This document shows positions 14,461 through 23,357 of a DNA stretch of 64,000 bases, piece by piece; the first letter of the stretch is position 1, and each line of letters opens with the position of its first letter. Source of the stretch: Weissella thailandensis (GTDB lineage Bacteria > Bacillota > Bacilli > Lactobacillales > Lactobacillaceae); the NCBI RefSeq assembly GCF_005405465.1, contig NZ_BJEC01000001.1:88332-152331 (forward strand), given 5' to 3'. The notes below the pieces were generated by a model, which made no database searches, was not told the DNA's origin, and was given only the letters and a program-made list of their open reading frames with translations. The translations under genes were made by a program, and so were the position numbers.

Positions 14461-17400
14461 ATGGGATATACCACGACAATTAAAGCGCAAGCTGAGGTTA
14501 GCGGACTTGGCGAGTTAAAAAAAGCCAGTTCTGCAATTAAGGAACTTAATGAAGCCGCCCGTGCACTTAGCTCAGTTCGTGCAACTAATATGTCATCAGG
14601 ATTTACGAAAGTAATTTCTGAAGCAAATAAGGCAATTGAAGCATATAAGCGAGTATCAAGTGCAGCAAAAATAGTAGCAGAGGCACAAAAGACGGCCTCT
14701 GCCACTGATACATACAGTAAACAAGTCGCTGGAATCAACAAAGTAACAGATGCATACAAACGTCAAGGAACCGCATCTAAGGAAAGTGATGCAGCATCTA
14801 CAAAAGCAATTTTAAATGCTGAAAAAATATCTCAAGCACAATCTAAGAGTGTAGAGATGGCAGCGAAAGCAGCATCCGCACAATCTCGACAGGCTGAAGG
14901 GCTTGCTAAAGTTGCATCTGCTCAATCAAAAGCTGAAGAATATGCAATCAGAGCGGCAAATGCGCAAGACAAAGAAACGGCTGCAATATCAAAGTCTGTT
15001 GCACAAGCTGATAAATTGGCATCAGCACGACAAAAAGACTTAGCACTTGCTGAAAAATACACTGCACAGACTAATCAGATCAATAAGCAAGCTGCTATGT
15101 ATGGTGCTGGTGGCACTGGAACTAAAGGTGGTAAAAAAACAGGTCGCATACGTGAAGCACTTGGTACTGGCTTGTCAATGTTTGCACCATCTATGCTTTT
15201 GGCTAGTGGCATTATGGGTGCTGCAAGCGGAGTAAAACAGTTGGTTTCTGGCAGTTTTGACATGTTAAAAGACCGACAAAACGGTCAGGCAATGTGGGCA
15301 ACTTCTATTCAGGATGCGCATAGTAATGTTTCTGGTAAACAGCTAAACCAGCAATCAGTTGGTGCTAATAATTCAATTATGAAAACTAGCTTGAAAGCTG
15401 GAAATAGTTTTACAGAAGGTAATGCAATTGCCAAGCAAATTTACTCATCAGATGCTGGTGTGTATTCTGGTAATTTAAAGAAAACTAATTCCATGCTAAA
15501 AGGTATGTTTAATATTCAAGATGCCAACGCTTTAACAGACGGTGAGATGCAACGCTTCCGAACTGCTGTTGGCAACATTGGTGATACCGGTAAGATGTCA
15601 GCCTTTCAAGCAAAGTCATTGAATTTGTTAGACGGTAAAATCACTCGATCAATTCGTAAGGAATATAAAAGAGAGACCGGTCATGAACTTGGTAAGAACT
15701 CTGCTGGTAATTGGGACTGGGGTAAAGTTACTGCAGAGACAGCTTTCAGAGGTATCGATCGTTACGGTAATTCTGGTGGTGTTGGTAAAGCATCTGAGCG
15801 CTACAATGCAACATTGCCTGGAATGTTACGTTCAGGAAAGTTTGCTGCATTATTTGCTGGTTCTGAGATTATGGATCAATTTGGTAAAAAAGTTGGTAAG
15901 AGTGGTGGTTTCAGTAATTTAATTGGTAATCTGTCTAAAGAATTTACAGACTTTGACAAAATTAAAGGATTTGCTGATAAAGCTTCTTCAGTTCTTAGTT
16001 CAGCAGCTAATGTACTAGGTACTGGAATTTCTGAAATTACAAGCGTTGCCCAATCAGCATGGAAGGGTACTAGTTTATTTAGAAAAGGTTTTGGAAAGGG
16101 ATTTGTTGATGAATTTGGCAAGATAAAAGATACATTATCAAGCATTGGCTCATTCATTGGCGACTCAATCGGTGCTGTTCAAAAAATGCTTCCAAAAGGT
16201 AGTGGCAAAATGATGGAAGATATCGGCAGTGGTGCTGGTAAAGTATCTGCCTTGTTACTAGCTTTGAAAGGTGCATCTAAATTGCCAGTAGTTGGTAAAT
16301 TATTTGATGGCTTAGTTGGCAAAGCTGGCAAATTATTAGGCAAAGTGCCTCTAATTGGTGGCTTATTATCTAAGATATTTGGAAATGGTACAAAAAGTAC
16401 CGCAGCTGTAACAATGATGACTGCAGCAGATACGATGATGGCAGCTGCTAATAAAATGAATGGCACTGGTAATGGTTCAGGAGCTGGTGGCGATTATGTT
16501 ACTGGATCCGCAGTATCAGGTAAAGGTAAATTTACATTAGGACAGAAACTGGCAAATTCAAAATTTGGTTCAATCATTGATAAGACATTTCTGAAAGGTG
16601 CATCACTTGCTGGTAAGGGCGGAATTAAAGGCGGTCTTGGAAAACTACTCATGGGTGGTGCTTCAGGATTAGGAAAGCTATCACTTGGCGGTGCTGGTTT
16701 ATTAACTAAGTTTGGTAAGACAGGACTTGGTAAGTTTTTAGGCGGTTCGGGTAAATTACTTGGTGCTATTGGTAAACGTGGAGCTGGTGGTTTGAATGCC
16801 TTATTTGCTGGTTTTGATGTTTTCAGTGCTTTAAAGAACAACAAGGCAGGCACGACTGGTAGATATAAGGGTGTTGGCTCTGGTATCGGTGGCGGTGTTG
16901 GTGGAACTTTGGGTGCTGCACTAGGTTCATTGTTGGGGCCAGTTGGAACAATTGCTGGTGGTGCTTTAGGATCATGGGCTGGTGGTAAAGCTGGTTCATG
17001 GATAGGTGGCAAATGGAAAGGCATAAAACAAGGTGTTGGCGATAAATGGGGTGACATTAAAGAAGGTGCCAGTCGCTTATGGGGGAAAACTAAGCTAGGT
17101 GCCTCTGATTTATTTGGAAAGGCAAGCATTAAGTTTTGGGATATTAAGGACAAGCTAAGCGGTGCCTTCAAAGGATTAAATCCATTCAAAGGCTTCAAGA
17201 TGCCGGATATCACTAAAGGTCTTAAAATGCCTAAAATTAGTAATCCATTTAAAGGCTTTAAGATGCCAAAAATTAGCCTGAAAAATCCATTTAAAGGGTT
17301 CAAAATACCCAAATTAAGTAATCCGTTCAAAGGTTTTAAAGTACCTAATTTAACAAAAGGATTAAAGCTACCAAAGATAAGCAATCCATTTAAAAACTGG

Positions 17401-19131
17401 AAAATGCCAAAAATTAAGATGCCTAAGTTCAAGATTAAGAACCCATTCAAGGACCTTAAACTTCCTAAATTTATGAAAAGCAACCCATTCAAAGGATGGA
17501 AGATGCCTAAAATTAAGTTTCCAAAGGCGCCAAATTGGCTAAAGAAAATCACTGGCTGGTCTAAAGGTGCTAATAAAGCAAAAAAGGAAACTGATGGTGC
17601 TAACAAGTCGACCAAGGCATCTTCTAAGCATTTAAAAAATGCTGGTAAGGATGGTAAGAATGCTGGTAAATCAATTGGTGGTTCATTTAAAAAGGCGTTT
17701 GATAAGGCTGGTAAATCAACAAGTAAGTTTAGTAAGTCAGTTGGTAAAGCATTTAAGGGTATTGGCAAATCTGGTAAAAGCTCAATGAGCAAAATTGCTT
17801 CAAGCATTAAATCAGGTATGAACAAAGCCAAGCGTACTGTCAAATCAGGTGCAAAGGGCATTACAAGTGCTTTGAAGTTTAAGAATGTTGGTAAATCAGC
17901 AAAATCTGCATTTAGTAAATTGAGTTCGTCTGTTCGTAGCGGTATGAATAAGGCTAAACGAGCAGCTAAAAGTGGTTCTAAAGGAATTACTAATTCGATA
18001 AAGTCTGGTTTGCGTGGAGTAAGCCGTGCTGGTAAGAGTTCGTTTAATAAACTAAGTTCAAGCGTACGAAGTGGCATGAATAAGGCTAAGCGTGCTGCAC
18101 GTTCTGGAGCCAAAGGCATTGCAAGTTCTGTTAAATCAGGACTAAACAAGGTTGGTAGCGCTGGTAGAAGTAGCTTTAATAAGTTTGCCAGTTCAGTTCG
18201 TAGTGGCATGAACAAAGCCAAGCGTTCGGCTAGATCAGGAGCTAACGGCATCGTTAGCGCTATTAAATCAGGTATGAATAAGGCATCATCCGCTGGTCGT
18301 GGTGCTATGAGTAAATTTAGTAGCTCAATTAAAAGCGGTATGAGCAAGGCTAGAAGTGCTGCACGTTCGGGCGCTAACCAAATATCATCTGCAATTAAGA
18401 GTGGTTTATCAAAGGCAGCCAGTGCTGGAACCAGTGCCATGAATAAGCTATCAAGCACGATTACAAGTGGGATGAATAAAGCAGTTAGTTCAGCTAAGTC
18501 TGGTGCTAATAAAATCACAGAGGCACTGAAGTCTGGATTTGCTAAAGCAGTTTCAGCTGCTCAATCAGCAACGTCAAAGATTGCTTCATCAATGAATAAG
18601 ATTGGTTCAAGTGCTAGTTCTGCCTCTGCAAAGGTTCGGGCATTAGCTGCAGATATTAATGGTTTAAAATCTAAGACTGTTACGATCACCGTGAATACCA
18701 AAGGTAAGGTACCACACGCTAAGGGTACAAGTGGTGCTCGTGCAGCATTCGCTTCAATCATGCCTGGTTATGCTAAAGGCACTAAGGGTGGCGGACATCC
18801 TGGTGGACTTGCTCTGGTTAATGATTCAAAGACATCTAACTGGCGTGAGGCCTTCATGTTGCCTGATGGATTAGTTGGTATTTTCCCTAAGAAACGCAAC
18901 TTAACAGTGCCATTGCCAACAGGTACACAAGTACTAAATGGTGACGACACGAAGAAGATGTTCCCACATTATGCAAAGGGTACTGGTGGTGCTAAACCAA
19001 GCATTAAGCAAGGTGCAACTATTAATGTGACAGTCAATATTAACGGTAGTGCATCGGCAAATGATGCCAACACGATTGCTAATACGATCGGCGAGAAGTT
19101 GTTAACAGTTATGCAGCCACAAATGATTTAG
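14461..19131 (+). CDS. Tail tape measure protein
   Basis: The largest gene of the window, 1556 residues; ATG 14461 is chosen over an in-frame GTG at 14449. It follows the chaperones and precedes the baseplate genes, as tape measures do. The order of parts is: an Ala/Ser/Lys-rich helical region (1-230); a hydrophobic segment (about 240-265); a globular part with SNLIGNLSKEFTDFDKIKG; Gly-rich membrane-active segments (about 790-860, GIGGGVGGTLGAALGSLLGP); eight copies of an NPFKGFKMPKI-like motif (about 905-1030); then 44-residue SGMNKAKRAAKSG repeats (about 1110-1370). A short compact C-terminus follows. No lytic transglycosylase or peptidase motif is evident. Length sets tail length; the Gly-rich parts may insert in the cell membrane during DNA entry. 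Confidence 0.93.
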   Translation: MGYTTTIKAQAEVSGLGELKKASSAIKELNEAARALSSVRATNMSSGFTKVISEANKAIEAYKRVSSAAKIVAEAQKTASATDTYSKQVAGINKVTDAYKRQGTASKESDAASTKAILNAEKISQAQSKSVEMAAKAASAQSRQAEGLAKVASAQSKAEEYAIRAANAQDKETAAISKSVAQADKLASARQKDLALAEKYTAQTNQINKQAAMYGAGGTGTKGGKKTGRIREALGTGLSMFAPSMLLASGIMGAASGVKQLVSGSFDMLKDRQNGQAMWATSIQDAHSNVSGKQLNQQSVGANNSIMKTSLKAGNSFTEGNAIAKQIYSSDAGVYSGNLKKTNSMLKGMFNIQDANALTDGEMQRFRTAVGNIGDTGKMSAFQAKSLNLLDGKITRSIRKEYKRETGHELGKNSAGNWDWGKVTAETAFRGIDRYGNSGGVGKASERYNATLPGMLRSGKFAALFAGSEIMDQFGKKVGKSGGFSNLIGNLSKEFTDFDKIKGFADKASSVLSSAANVLGTGISEITSVAQSAWKGTSLFRKGFGKGFVDEFGKIKDTLSSIGSFIGDSIGAVQKMLPKGSGKMMEDIGSGAGKVSALLLALKGASKLPVVGKLFDGLVGKAGKLLGKVPLIGGLLSKIFGNGTKSTAAVTMMTAADTMMAAANKMNGTGNGSGAGGDYVTGSAVSGKGKFTLGQKLANSKFGSIIDKTFLKGASLAGKGGIKGGLGKLLMGGASGLGKLSLGGAGLLTKFGKTGLGKFLGGSGKLLGAIGKRGAGGLNALFAGFDVFSALKNNKAGTTGRYKGVGSGIGGGVGGTLGAALGSLLGPVGTIAGGALGSWAGGKAGSWIGGKWKGIKQGVGDKWGDIKEGASRLWGKTKLGASDLFGKASIKFWDIKDKLSGAFKGLNPFKGFKMPDITKGLKMPKISNPFKGFKMPKISLKNPFKGFKIPKLSNPFKGFKVPNLTKGLKLPKISNPFKNWKMPKIKMPKFKIKNPFKDLKLPKFMKSNPFKGWKMPKIKFPKAPNWLKKITGWSKGANKAKKETDGANKSTKASSKHLKNAGKDGKNAGKSIGGSFKKAFDKAGKSTSKFSKSVGKAFKGIGKSGKSSMSKIASSIKSGMNKAKRTVKSGAKGITSALKFKNVGKSAKSAFSKLSSSVRSGMNKAKRAAKSGSKGITNSIKSGLRGVSRAGKSSFNKLSSSVRSGMNKAKRAARSGAKGIASSVKSGLNKVGSAGRSSFNKFASSVRSGMNKAKRSARSGANGIVSAIKSGMNKASSAGRGAMSKFSSSIKSGMSKARSAARSGANQISSAIKSGLSKAASAGTSAMNKLSSTITSGMNKAVSSAKSGANKITEALKSGFAKAVSAAQSATSKIASSMNKIGSSASSASAKVRALAADINGLKSKTVTITVNTKGKVPHAKGTSGARAAFASIMPGYAKGTKGGGHPGGLALVNDSKTSNWREAFMLPDGLVGIFPKKRNLTVPLPTGTQVLNGDDTKKMFPHYAKGTGGAKPSIKQGATINVTVNINGSASANDANTIANTIGEKLLTVMQPQMI
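17175..17540 (+). repeat. NPFKGFKMPKI-type repeats inside the tape measure gene
   Basis: About eight imperfect copies of a unit encoding NPF-K-G-(F/W)-K-(M/I/V/L)-P-K-I, spaced 12-24 residues apart, with short GLKMPKIS variants between them. The DNA copies are similar but have silent differences, so the protein pattern appears to be kept by selection. Confidence 0.85.
17790..18590 (+). repeat. 132-bp (44-residue) tandem repeats inside the tape measure gene
   Basis: Successive copies of SSVRSGMNKAKRAAKSG begin about 132 bases apart (for example near 17929, 18061 and 18193). Each 44-residue unit is made of two related 22-residue halves, both with an SG(M/L) core followed by basic residues. Copies at the ends are more diverged. 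Confidence 0.85.
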
Positions 19132-19142
19132 GAGGTAGACGA

Positions 19143-19706
19143 TTGGCAAAATTAACTGATTCAAAAGGTAAGACAGTCGTGCTTTCTGTTGAAACGGAAA
19201 ATGAGCAATTTGAAAATACAGTTTCTACTCATCCAGTTGAAAATGGTTCACCGATTACTGATCATTCACAAATGGAAAGTAAAACATTTGAGTTTTCAGG
19301 AAAGATAATTGGAAAAAGCCAAGCTGAAGTTGATGATAAGTACATGCAATTGTTGAATTGGTCCCAAGGATCAACGCTTTTACAATTTCGTGGTGCTATT
19401 CGTCATAATGGTATGCTTATTAGCCACCTTGAAAAAACTTATGATGATGGTGGTTTTCAAAATGCTGTGAAGTTCAATATCTCATTAACGGCTGTTTATA
19501 CGGTCAATGTTTACTGGGCCAAGGCTAAAAATTCAGGTAAAAAGCAAGCTAAAGCTCCAAGTAGTGGTGTCTATGTGACAGTGCGCCCTGGTAACACTTA
19601 TTGGGGTTGGTGGATGAAATATGGCACCCCAATACAAACGCTTAGAAACTGGAACCACTGGCCTGATAGACGTATTCCAATCGGAGCTAGAGCGAGGGTG
19701 AAATAA
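19143..19706 (+). CDS. Tail/baseplate protein with LysM-like C-terminus
   Basis: A 187-residue protein after the tape measure gene. The start is TTG 19143 behind TTAGGAGGTAG. The N-terminal 125 residues are beta-rich (VLSVETENEQFENTVSTHPV, then FEFSGKIIGKSQAEVDDKYM) and resemble the tail proteins that join tube and baseplate in contractile phages. A Lys/Ala linker leads to a C-terminal 45-residue segment, VYVTVRPGNTYWGWWMKYGT and on to IPIGARARVK, with the pattern of a LysM domain. This corresponds to the LysM-bearing gp53-like baseplate genes of related phages, which sit in the same position. Confidence 0.65.
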   Translation: MAKLTDSKGKTVVLSVETENEQFENTVSTHPVENGSPITDHSQMESKTFEFSGKIIGKSQAEVDDKYMQLLNWSQGSTLLQFRGAIRHNGMLISHLEKTYDDGGFQNAVKFNISLTAVYTVNVYWAKAKNSGKKQAKAPSSGVYVTVRPGNTYWGWWMKYGTPIQTLRNWNHWPDRRIPIGARARVK

Positions 19707-20044
19707 TGGATGAACGAGGTTTGATTGATGTAGATGTAGAGAGTTTGCCAGAGGAGTTTGAAATTGAATTAGCTGGTGACAATGTCTACTTACGTTTTGA
19801 CTTTAATGAAGAAGGTCAGTTTTATACGGTTGATCTATTCAACAATGCGTATGAACCAATTGTTACTGGCGAACACTTAGTATATGGTCAACGTTTGTGG
19901 CGAGACTTCACTAAGCCAGAGATACCACAAGTTGATATCGTACCATTTGATATTTCGCACAAAGAAAATACCGTCACGTCTGATAATTTTGGACGGACGG
20001 TATTTTTGTATCTGATGACTTTTGAAGATGATGAGGTGATGTAA
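19706..20044 (+). CDS. Baseplate plug protein
   Basis: A 112-residue acidic protein resembling the small baseplate plug family described from cyanophage Pam3 (gp18 domain): FEIELAGDNVYLRFDFNEEG, then TGEHLVYGQRLWRDF, and the end FGRTVFLYLMTFED. It overlaps by one base or shares stop/start bases with both neighbours. It would close the tube at the baseplate centre. Family call by recall. Confidence 0.6.
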   Translation: MDERGLIDVDVESLPEEFEIELAGDNVYLRFDFNEEGQFYTVDLFNNAYEPIVTGEHLVYGQRLWRDFTKPEIPQVDIVPFDISHKENTVTSDNFGRTVFLYLMTFEDDEVM

Positions 20045-20910
20045 TGGCTGTCACAATGCAATATTTGTTTGAGGTGTACGTGGAAATTTACACCAATGGT
20101 GGCACGTTGAAGTATGTGCATAATAACAATCCAAGCCAGTCAATGGATATTGAGTTTAGCTTGCCATTTAACAATACAAGTGATCGGAGCGTTGGCGAAG
20201 TAACAATTTGGAATATGAGCCAGATTAGTTTCAATCGTATTGCTCAGGGAAATCGAATTGTTATTAAAGCTGGCTACCACGGAGATGTTGGGGTCATATT
20301 TGATGGCGAAATATTCCGTCCAACGGTGCCAAGTCGTGAAGGTGGTGACTTAAACTATACCTTGCGAGTTGTTGAGGGTAAAGAATACCGCAAACTGAAG
20401 CATGTTTCGTTAACGTTTGGGGAAGGCACCACTGCTAAAACAATCATCAATAAAATCGTGCAAACAACAGGTATCAATCTGAATTTTGTTTCGCTAGGTC
20501 GCAATTATGTATTTAAGGAAGGCTATACAGTCGATGGCTCGCCATTTGATGCGTTGAGTGACGTGGCTGAACAAGCACGAGCTGCATTGTTTTATCGACG
20601 TGGTCAATTAACCATGCGTTGGTTATACGATGACAAGGTAACTGGTAATTTCTATTTGGCTAATAATACGGGCCTCATTTCATCACCAACAATGGAACGA
20701 CGTGATGATGATTGGGTCGAAGATGATGACGATGATGGCCTAGGTCGTTTCACATATTCAGCTGATTCAATTCTTAATTACCGAATTACTACTGGCGAGC
20801 ATGTGCATTTAAAGAGTGAATCTGTTGATGTGTGGGCTGCAGTATTAAGCGGTGAACATACATTTGACGGTGAAAATCCGACAACATCATTAGAGTTAGG
20901 GGTGAAGTAA
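20044..20910 (+). CDS. Baseplate hub protein
   Basis: A 288-residue protein between plug and spike genes. The first half (FEVYVEIYTNGGTLKYVHNN; SVGEVTIWNMSQISFNRIAQ; GDVGVIFDGEIF) has the beta-barrel pattern of gp27/gpD-like hubs. The second half includes EGTTAKTIINKIVQTTGINL and SPFDALSDVAEQARAALFYR, typical of the hub's middle domain, and an acidic stretch DDDWVEDDDDDGLG. It forms the trimeric hub that joins tube and spike. The next gene starts on the base after its stop codon. Confidence 0.75.
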   Translation: MAVTMQYLFEVYVEIYTNGGTLKYVHNNNPSQSMDIEFSLPFNNTSDRSVGEVTIWNMSQISFNRIAQGNRIVIKAGYHGDVGVIFDGEIFRPTVPSREGGDLNYTLRVVEGKEYRKLKHVSLTFGEGTTAKTIINKIVQTTGINLNFVSLGRNYVFKEGYTVDGSPFDALSDVAEQARAALFYRRGQLTMRWLYDDKVTGNFYLANNTGLISSPTMERRDDDWVEDDDDDGLGRFTYSADSILNYRITTGEHVHLKSESVDVWAAVLSGEHTFDGENPTTSLELGVK

Positions 20911-21279
20911 ATGGCAGATACCGGACAAAGACCAAAAATGCGGGATAATGACGTCTCATTCTTTTTGAATGTACTACCAAACACCATTAAAGCAACGCTA
21001 AATGTTGCACAATTAGGTAAGGTCACACGCTTATACGATGACAATAAAAAAGCAGAAGTCCAGCCACTGGCGTTAAGTTCGGATGAAACACCACGAGCAC
21101 GTTTAATTGGTGTTCATGTGGGCAAAACTAAACGGAGTATTATTGCCGTTGGTGATGTGGTGGTTGTCATGTTTATGGACCGTTCAATTGCTAATTTTGA
21201 TGGATCTAACAAGTTGTTTAAATTGTCTGCTAACAGATTACACGATTTGAATGATTCCTTCATCGTGGAGGTGTATTGA
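20911..21279 (+). CDS. Baseplate spike protein, Gp138-like
   Basis: A 122-residue protein whose core (LGKVTRLYDDNKKAEVQPLA, then IAVGDVVVVMFMDRSIANFD) is the OB-fold of Gp138/gpV-type membrane-puncturing spikes. It is short, so the needle part must be small or supplied by another protein. Order hub-spike-gp25-J is that of contractile tail baseplates. Confidence 0.7.
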   Translation: MADTGQRPKMRDNDVSFFLNVLPNTIKATLNVAQLGKVTRLYDDNKKAEVQPLALSSDETPRARLIGVHVGKTKRSIIAVGDVVVVMFMDRSIANFDGSNKLFKLSANRLHDLNDSFIVEVY

Positions 21280-21624
21280 ATGAGAGATATTCGTTTAGAC
21301 GATACTGGTGGCTTAAATTTCAAGAGTGTTGTCACGCAATCAGAGGAAGTCATGCAATCAATACGCATCATTCTTGAAACAAAATTAGGCGAATTTATTG
21401 GTGATCCTGAATTAGGGTTAGATCGAACTGACTTAATGGAGAAAAATTTTGATGCTCGATATGCTAGTCAATCGATTCATGATGCGCTTGGTCAGGATAA
21501 TCGAGTTGAAGTTATTAGTGTTGACGTGATACCCGATTTTTATAGGCGGACCGCAACAGCACAATTGGCTTTAGCAGTTGATGGTGAGGCAAAAGAAACG
21601 GAGGTGCAATTAAATGTTGGATGA
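21280..21624 (+). CDS. Baseplate wedge protein, gp25/DUF2634-like
   Basis: A 114-residue protein with the gp25-lysozyme-like wedge pattern: LDDTGGLNFKSVVTQSEEVMQSI near the start (two adjoining blocks) and IILETKLGEFIGDPELGLDRTDL in the middle. It begins right after the spike gene and overlaps the J-like gene by 11 bases. Wedge proteins of this type start sheath attachment. Confidence 0.8.
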   Translation: MRDIRLDDTGGLNFKSVVTQSEEVMQSIRIILETKLGEFIGDPELGLDRTDLMEKNFDARYASQSIHDALGQDNRVEVISVDVIPDFYRRTATAQLALAVDGEAKETEVQLNVG

Positions 21625-22768
21625 TAACGGATTTACTCGGCCCACATATGATGAATTGGTTAGTGATCTAACTGCAAAATGGTTAGAACTATTTGGTAGT
21701 GATTCAGATACAAGTTCACATTCAGTTGCTGGCGTATTTATTAGGTTGATTGCCTACTTCATGAATATACTTTATCAATTGGCTGAAAAGGTGTACAACG
21801 CACAGTTTTTAAGTACTGCAACAGGCGTGTCACTTGATAAAATAGCTGCAAATTATGGGCTTTATCGCAACCCGGCAGCGCAAGCTATAACCGAATTAAC
21901 ATTCACTGGAACTCCAGGTTATCTTTTGCCGGCTAATACATTATTCAAAACAGCAGAAGGCATTGAGTTTCAAACAGCTGACGATTTGATATTTTCAGTT
22001 GACGGAAGAGGTAATGGCACTGCTTATGCCGTTGATGTTGGTTCGGTCTATAACGTCCCAGCTAATACGATTATTTACCAAGTTGAGCCAACCTCAGATA
22101 TTATTTCTGTTACCAACGTTGAACCTGTCGAATCTGGTGCAGATTCTGAGACAGATTTAGAGTTGGCCAATCGAATTAGAATTGCGAATGACACACGGCC
22201 ATCAAGTCCAGCAAACGGTATTATTTCAGCCGTCATGGCAGTGACTGGTGTCAAAACGGTTCAAGTAGTGCAAAACAACACTTTATCAGAAGATGAGTTC
22301 GGTAATCCACCAAAGACAATTCACGTTTATGTTGACGGTGGAGATGAAGAGAAGATTGCTGATGCTTTATTTAATTCTGTATCGGCAGGTATTCAAACAG
22401 TTGGATCTAAACAACAAGTAATGACTGATAACGCTGGATTTAGCGATAACGTCATTGCTTTTGATTATGCACAGCAAACCGCAATCTATGTGTCGATAAA
22501 TGCGCAAACTAATTTAGATTTTGAAACAGACGGTATTCAGCAAATTAAAAATGCAGTTAATGATTATCTGACAAAAGTACCAATGGGTGGCATTGTTAGA
22601 TTTTCATATTTGTATAAATACGTTTATGACAAAGTCCCCGGAATTGATGTTATTGAAGTAAAAATTGGCTCAAGTAAGGATAGTTTAACAATGGCCGATG
22701 TTCAATTACAGCAATTTGCAATTCCAGTGACGACAGCAGATAGTTTGGTGGTGACAGAGAATGCATGA
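21614..22768 (+). CDS. Baseplate J-like protein
   Basis: A 384-residue protein of the baseplate J/gp47 family (XkdT-like): TRPTYDELVSDLTAKWLELF at the start, ISVTNVEPVESGADSETDLE near residue 165 with the conserved G-x-D-x-E-D-x-E-like acid pattern, and RPSSPANGIISAVMAVTGVK close behind. It overlaps the gp25-like gene upstream and the next gene by 8 bases. It forms part of the baseplate wedge. Confidence 0.88.
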   Translation: MLDDNGFTRPTYDELVSDLTAKWLELFGSDSDTSSHSVAGVFIRLIAYFMNILYQLAEKVYNAQFLSTATGVSLDKIAANYGLYRNPAAQAITELTFTGTPGYLLPANTLFKTAEGIEFQTADDLIFSVDGRGNGTAYAVDVGSVYNVPANTIIYQVEPTSDIISVTNVEPVESGADSETDLELANRIRIANDTRPSSPANGIISAVMAVTGVKTVQVVQNNTLSEDEFGNPPKTIHVYVDGGDEEKIADALFNSVSAGIQTVGSKQQVMTDNAGFSDNVIAFDYAQQTAIYVSINAQTNLDFETDGIQQIKNAVNDYLTKVPMGGIVRFSYLYKYVYDKVPGIDVIEVKIGSSKDSLTMADVQLQQFAIPVTTADSLVVTENA

Positions 22769-23354
22769 TTTTAAAGAATTGTTTCTATCTAAATTGCCTA
22801 GCCCCATTAATCGATTTGCGGAAGATACGATTACCTTTGCTGAATGGCTAAATGCGACATTTCAAAAACTAATTGGTTTGTATCAAACGATTGAAGCATT
22901 TCGAGACATCAATAAGGCGAATGGTAAAGCGCTGGATAGAATTGGTGATCAATTCAATCAGCAACGTGGATCAGCGGATGATGACTTTTACCGCATCATG
23001 ATTAGGTCTAAGCAAGCCACCAATATGGGTAATTCAACGGTCAATGGATTAATCAATATGATTGCACGTTCGTTAGACATTCAGCCAGATAAAATTCGAA
23101 TTGAATCATTGCGACAATATGAGAATGGCACGCTAAATGATGGTGAGCCGTTAGCAATTAGAATTAGTAACATTCCACTAGAATGGGCTCGATCTGATTT
23201 TGAACAAAATTATATTTTGGAACGAATTAAAAATGGTGTTGCTGCTGGTGTTCGTGTTGATGAAGTGAGTTTTGTTGATAATTCTAATGCTGTGTTGTCT
23301 GTTCGTGGCTTAACATCTGCTACTGTCACATACGAAGTCAAAGGAGAGGGGTAA
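22761..23354 (+). CDS. Baseplate/tail protein, DUF2313/tail protein I-like
   Basis: A 197-residue protein with the DUF2313 (XkdU-like) layout: a helical N-terminus (LPSPINRFAEDTITFAEWLN), the block GKALDRIGDQFNQQRGSADD followed by DFYRIMIRSK, and a beta-rich end. It links baseplate wedges to the fibre. It follows the J-like gene, as in other contractile phages, and precedes the fibre gene by 3 bases. Confidence 0.8.
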   Translation: MHDFKELFLSKLPSPINRFAEDTITFAEWLNATFQKLIGLYQTIEAFRDINKANGKALDRIGDQFNQQRGSADDDFYRIMIRSKQATNMGNSTVNGLINMIARSLDIQPDKIRIESLRQYENGTLNDGEPLAIRISNIPLEWARSDFEQNYILERIKNGVAAGVRVDEVSFVDNSNAVLSVRGLTSATVTYEVKGEG

Positions 23355-23357
23355 TAG

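Noticed and set aside
16494-18518. Open frame of 674 codons on the minus strand
   Set aside because: It lies wholly inside the tape measure gene. Its Leu/Pro/Ala-rich product is the mirror of Lys/Gly/Ser-rich repeat codons, and no ribosome site or family is seen.
17790-18590. Regular repeats as a possible CRISPR array
   Set aside because: The units are coding, 132 bases long and without unique spacers. No CRISPR array is seen in the window.
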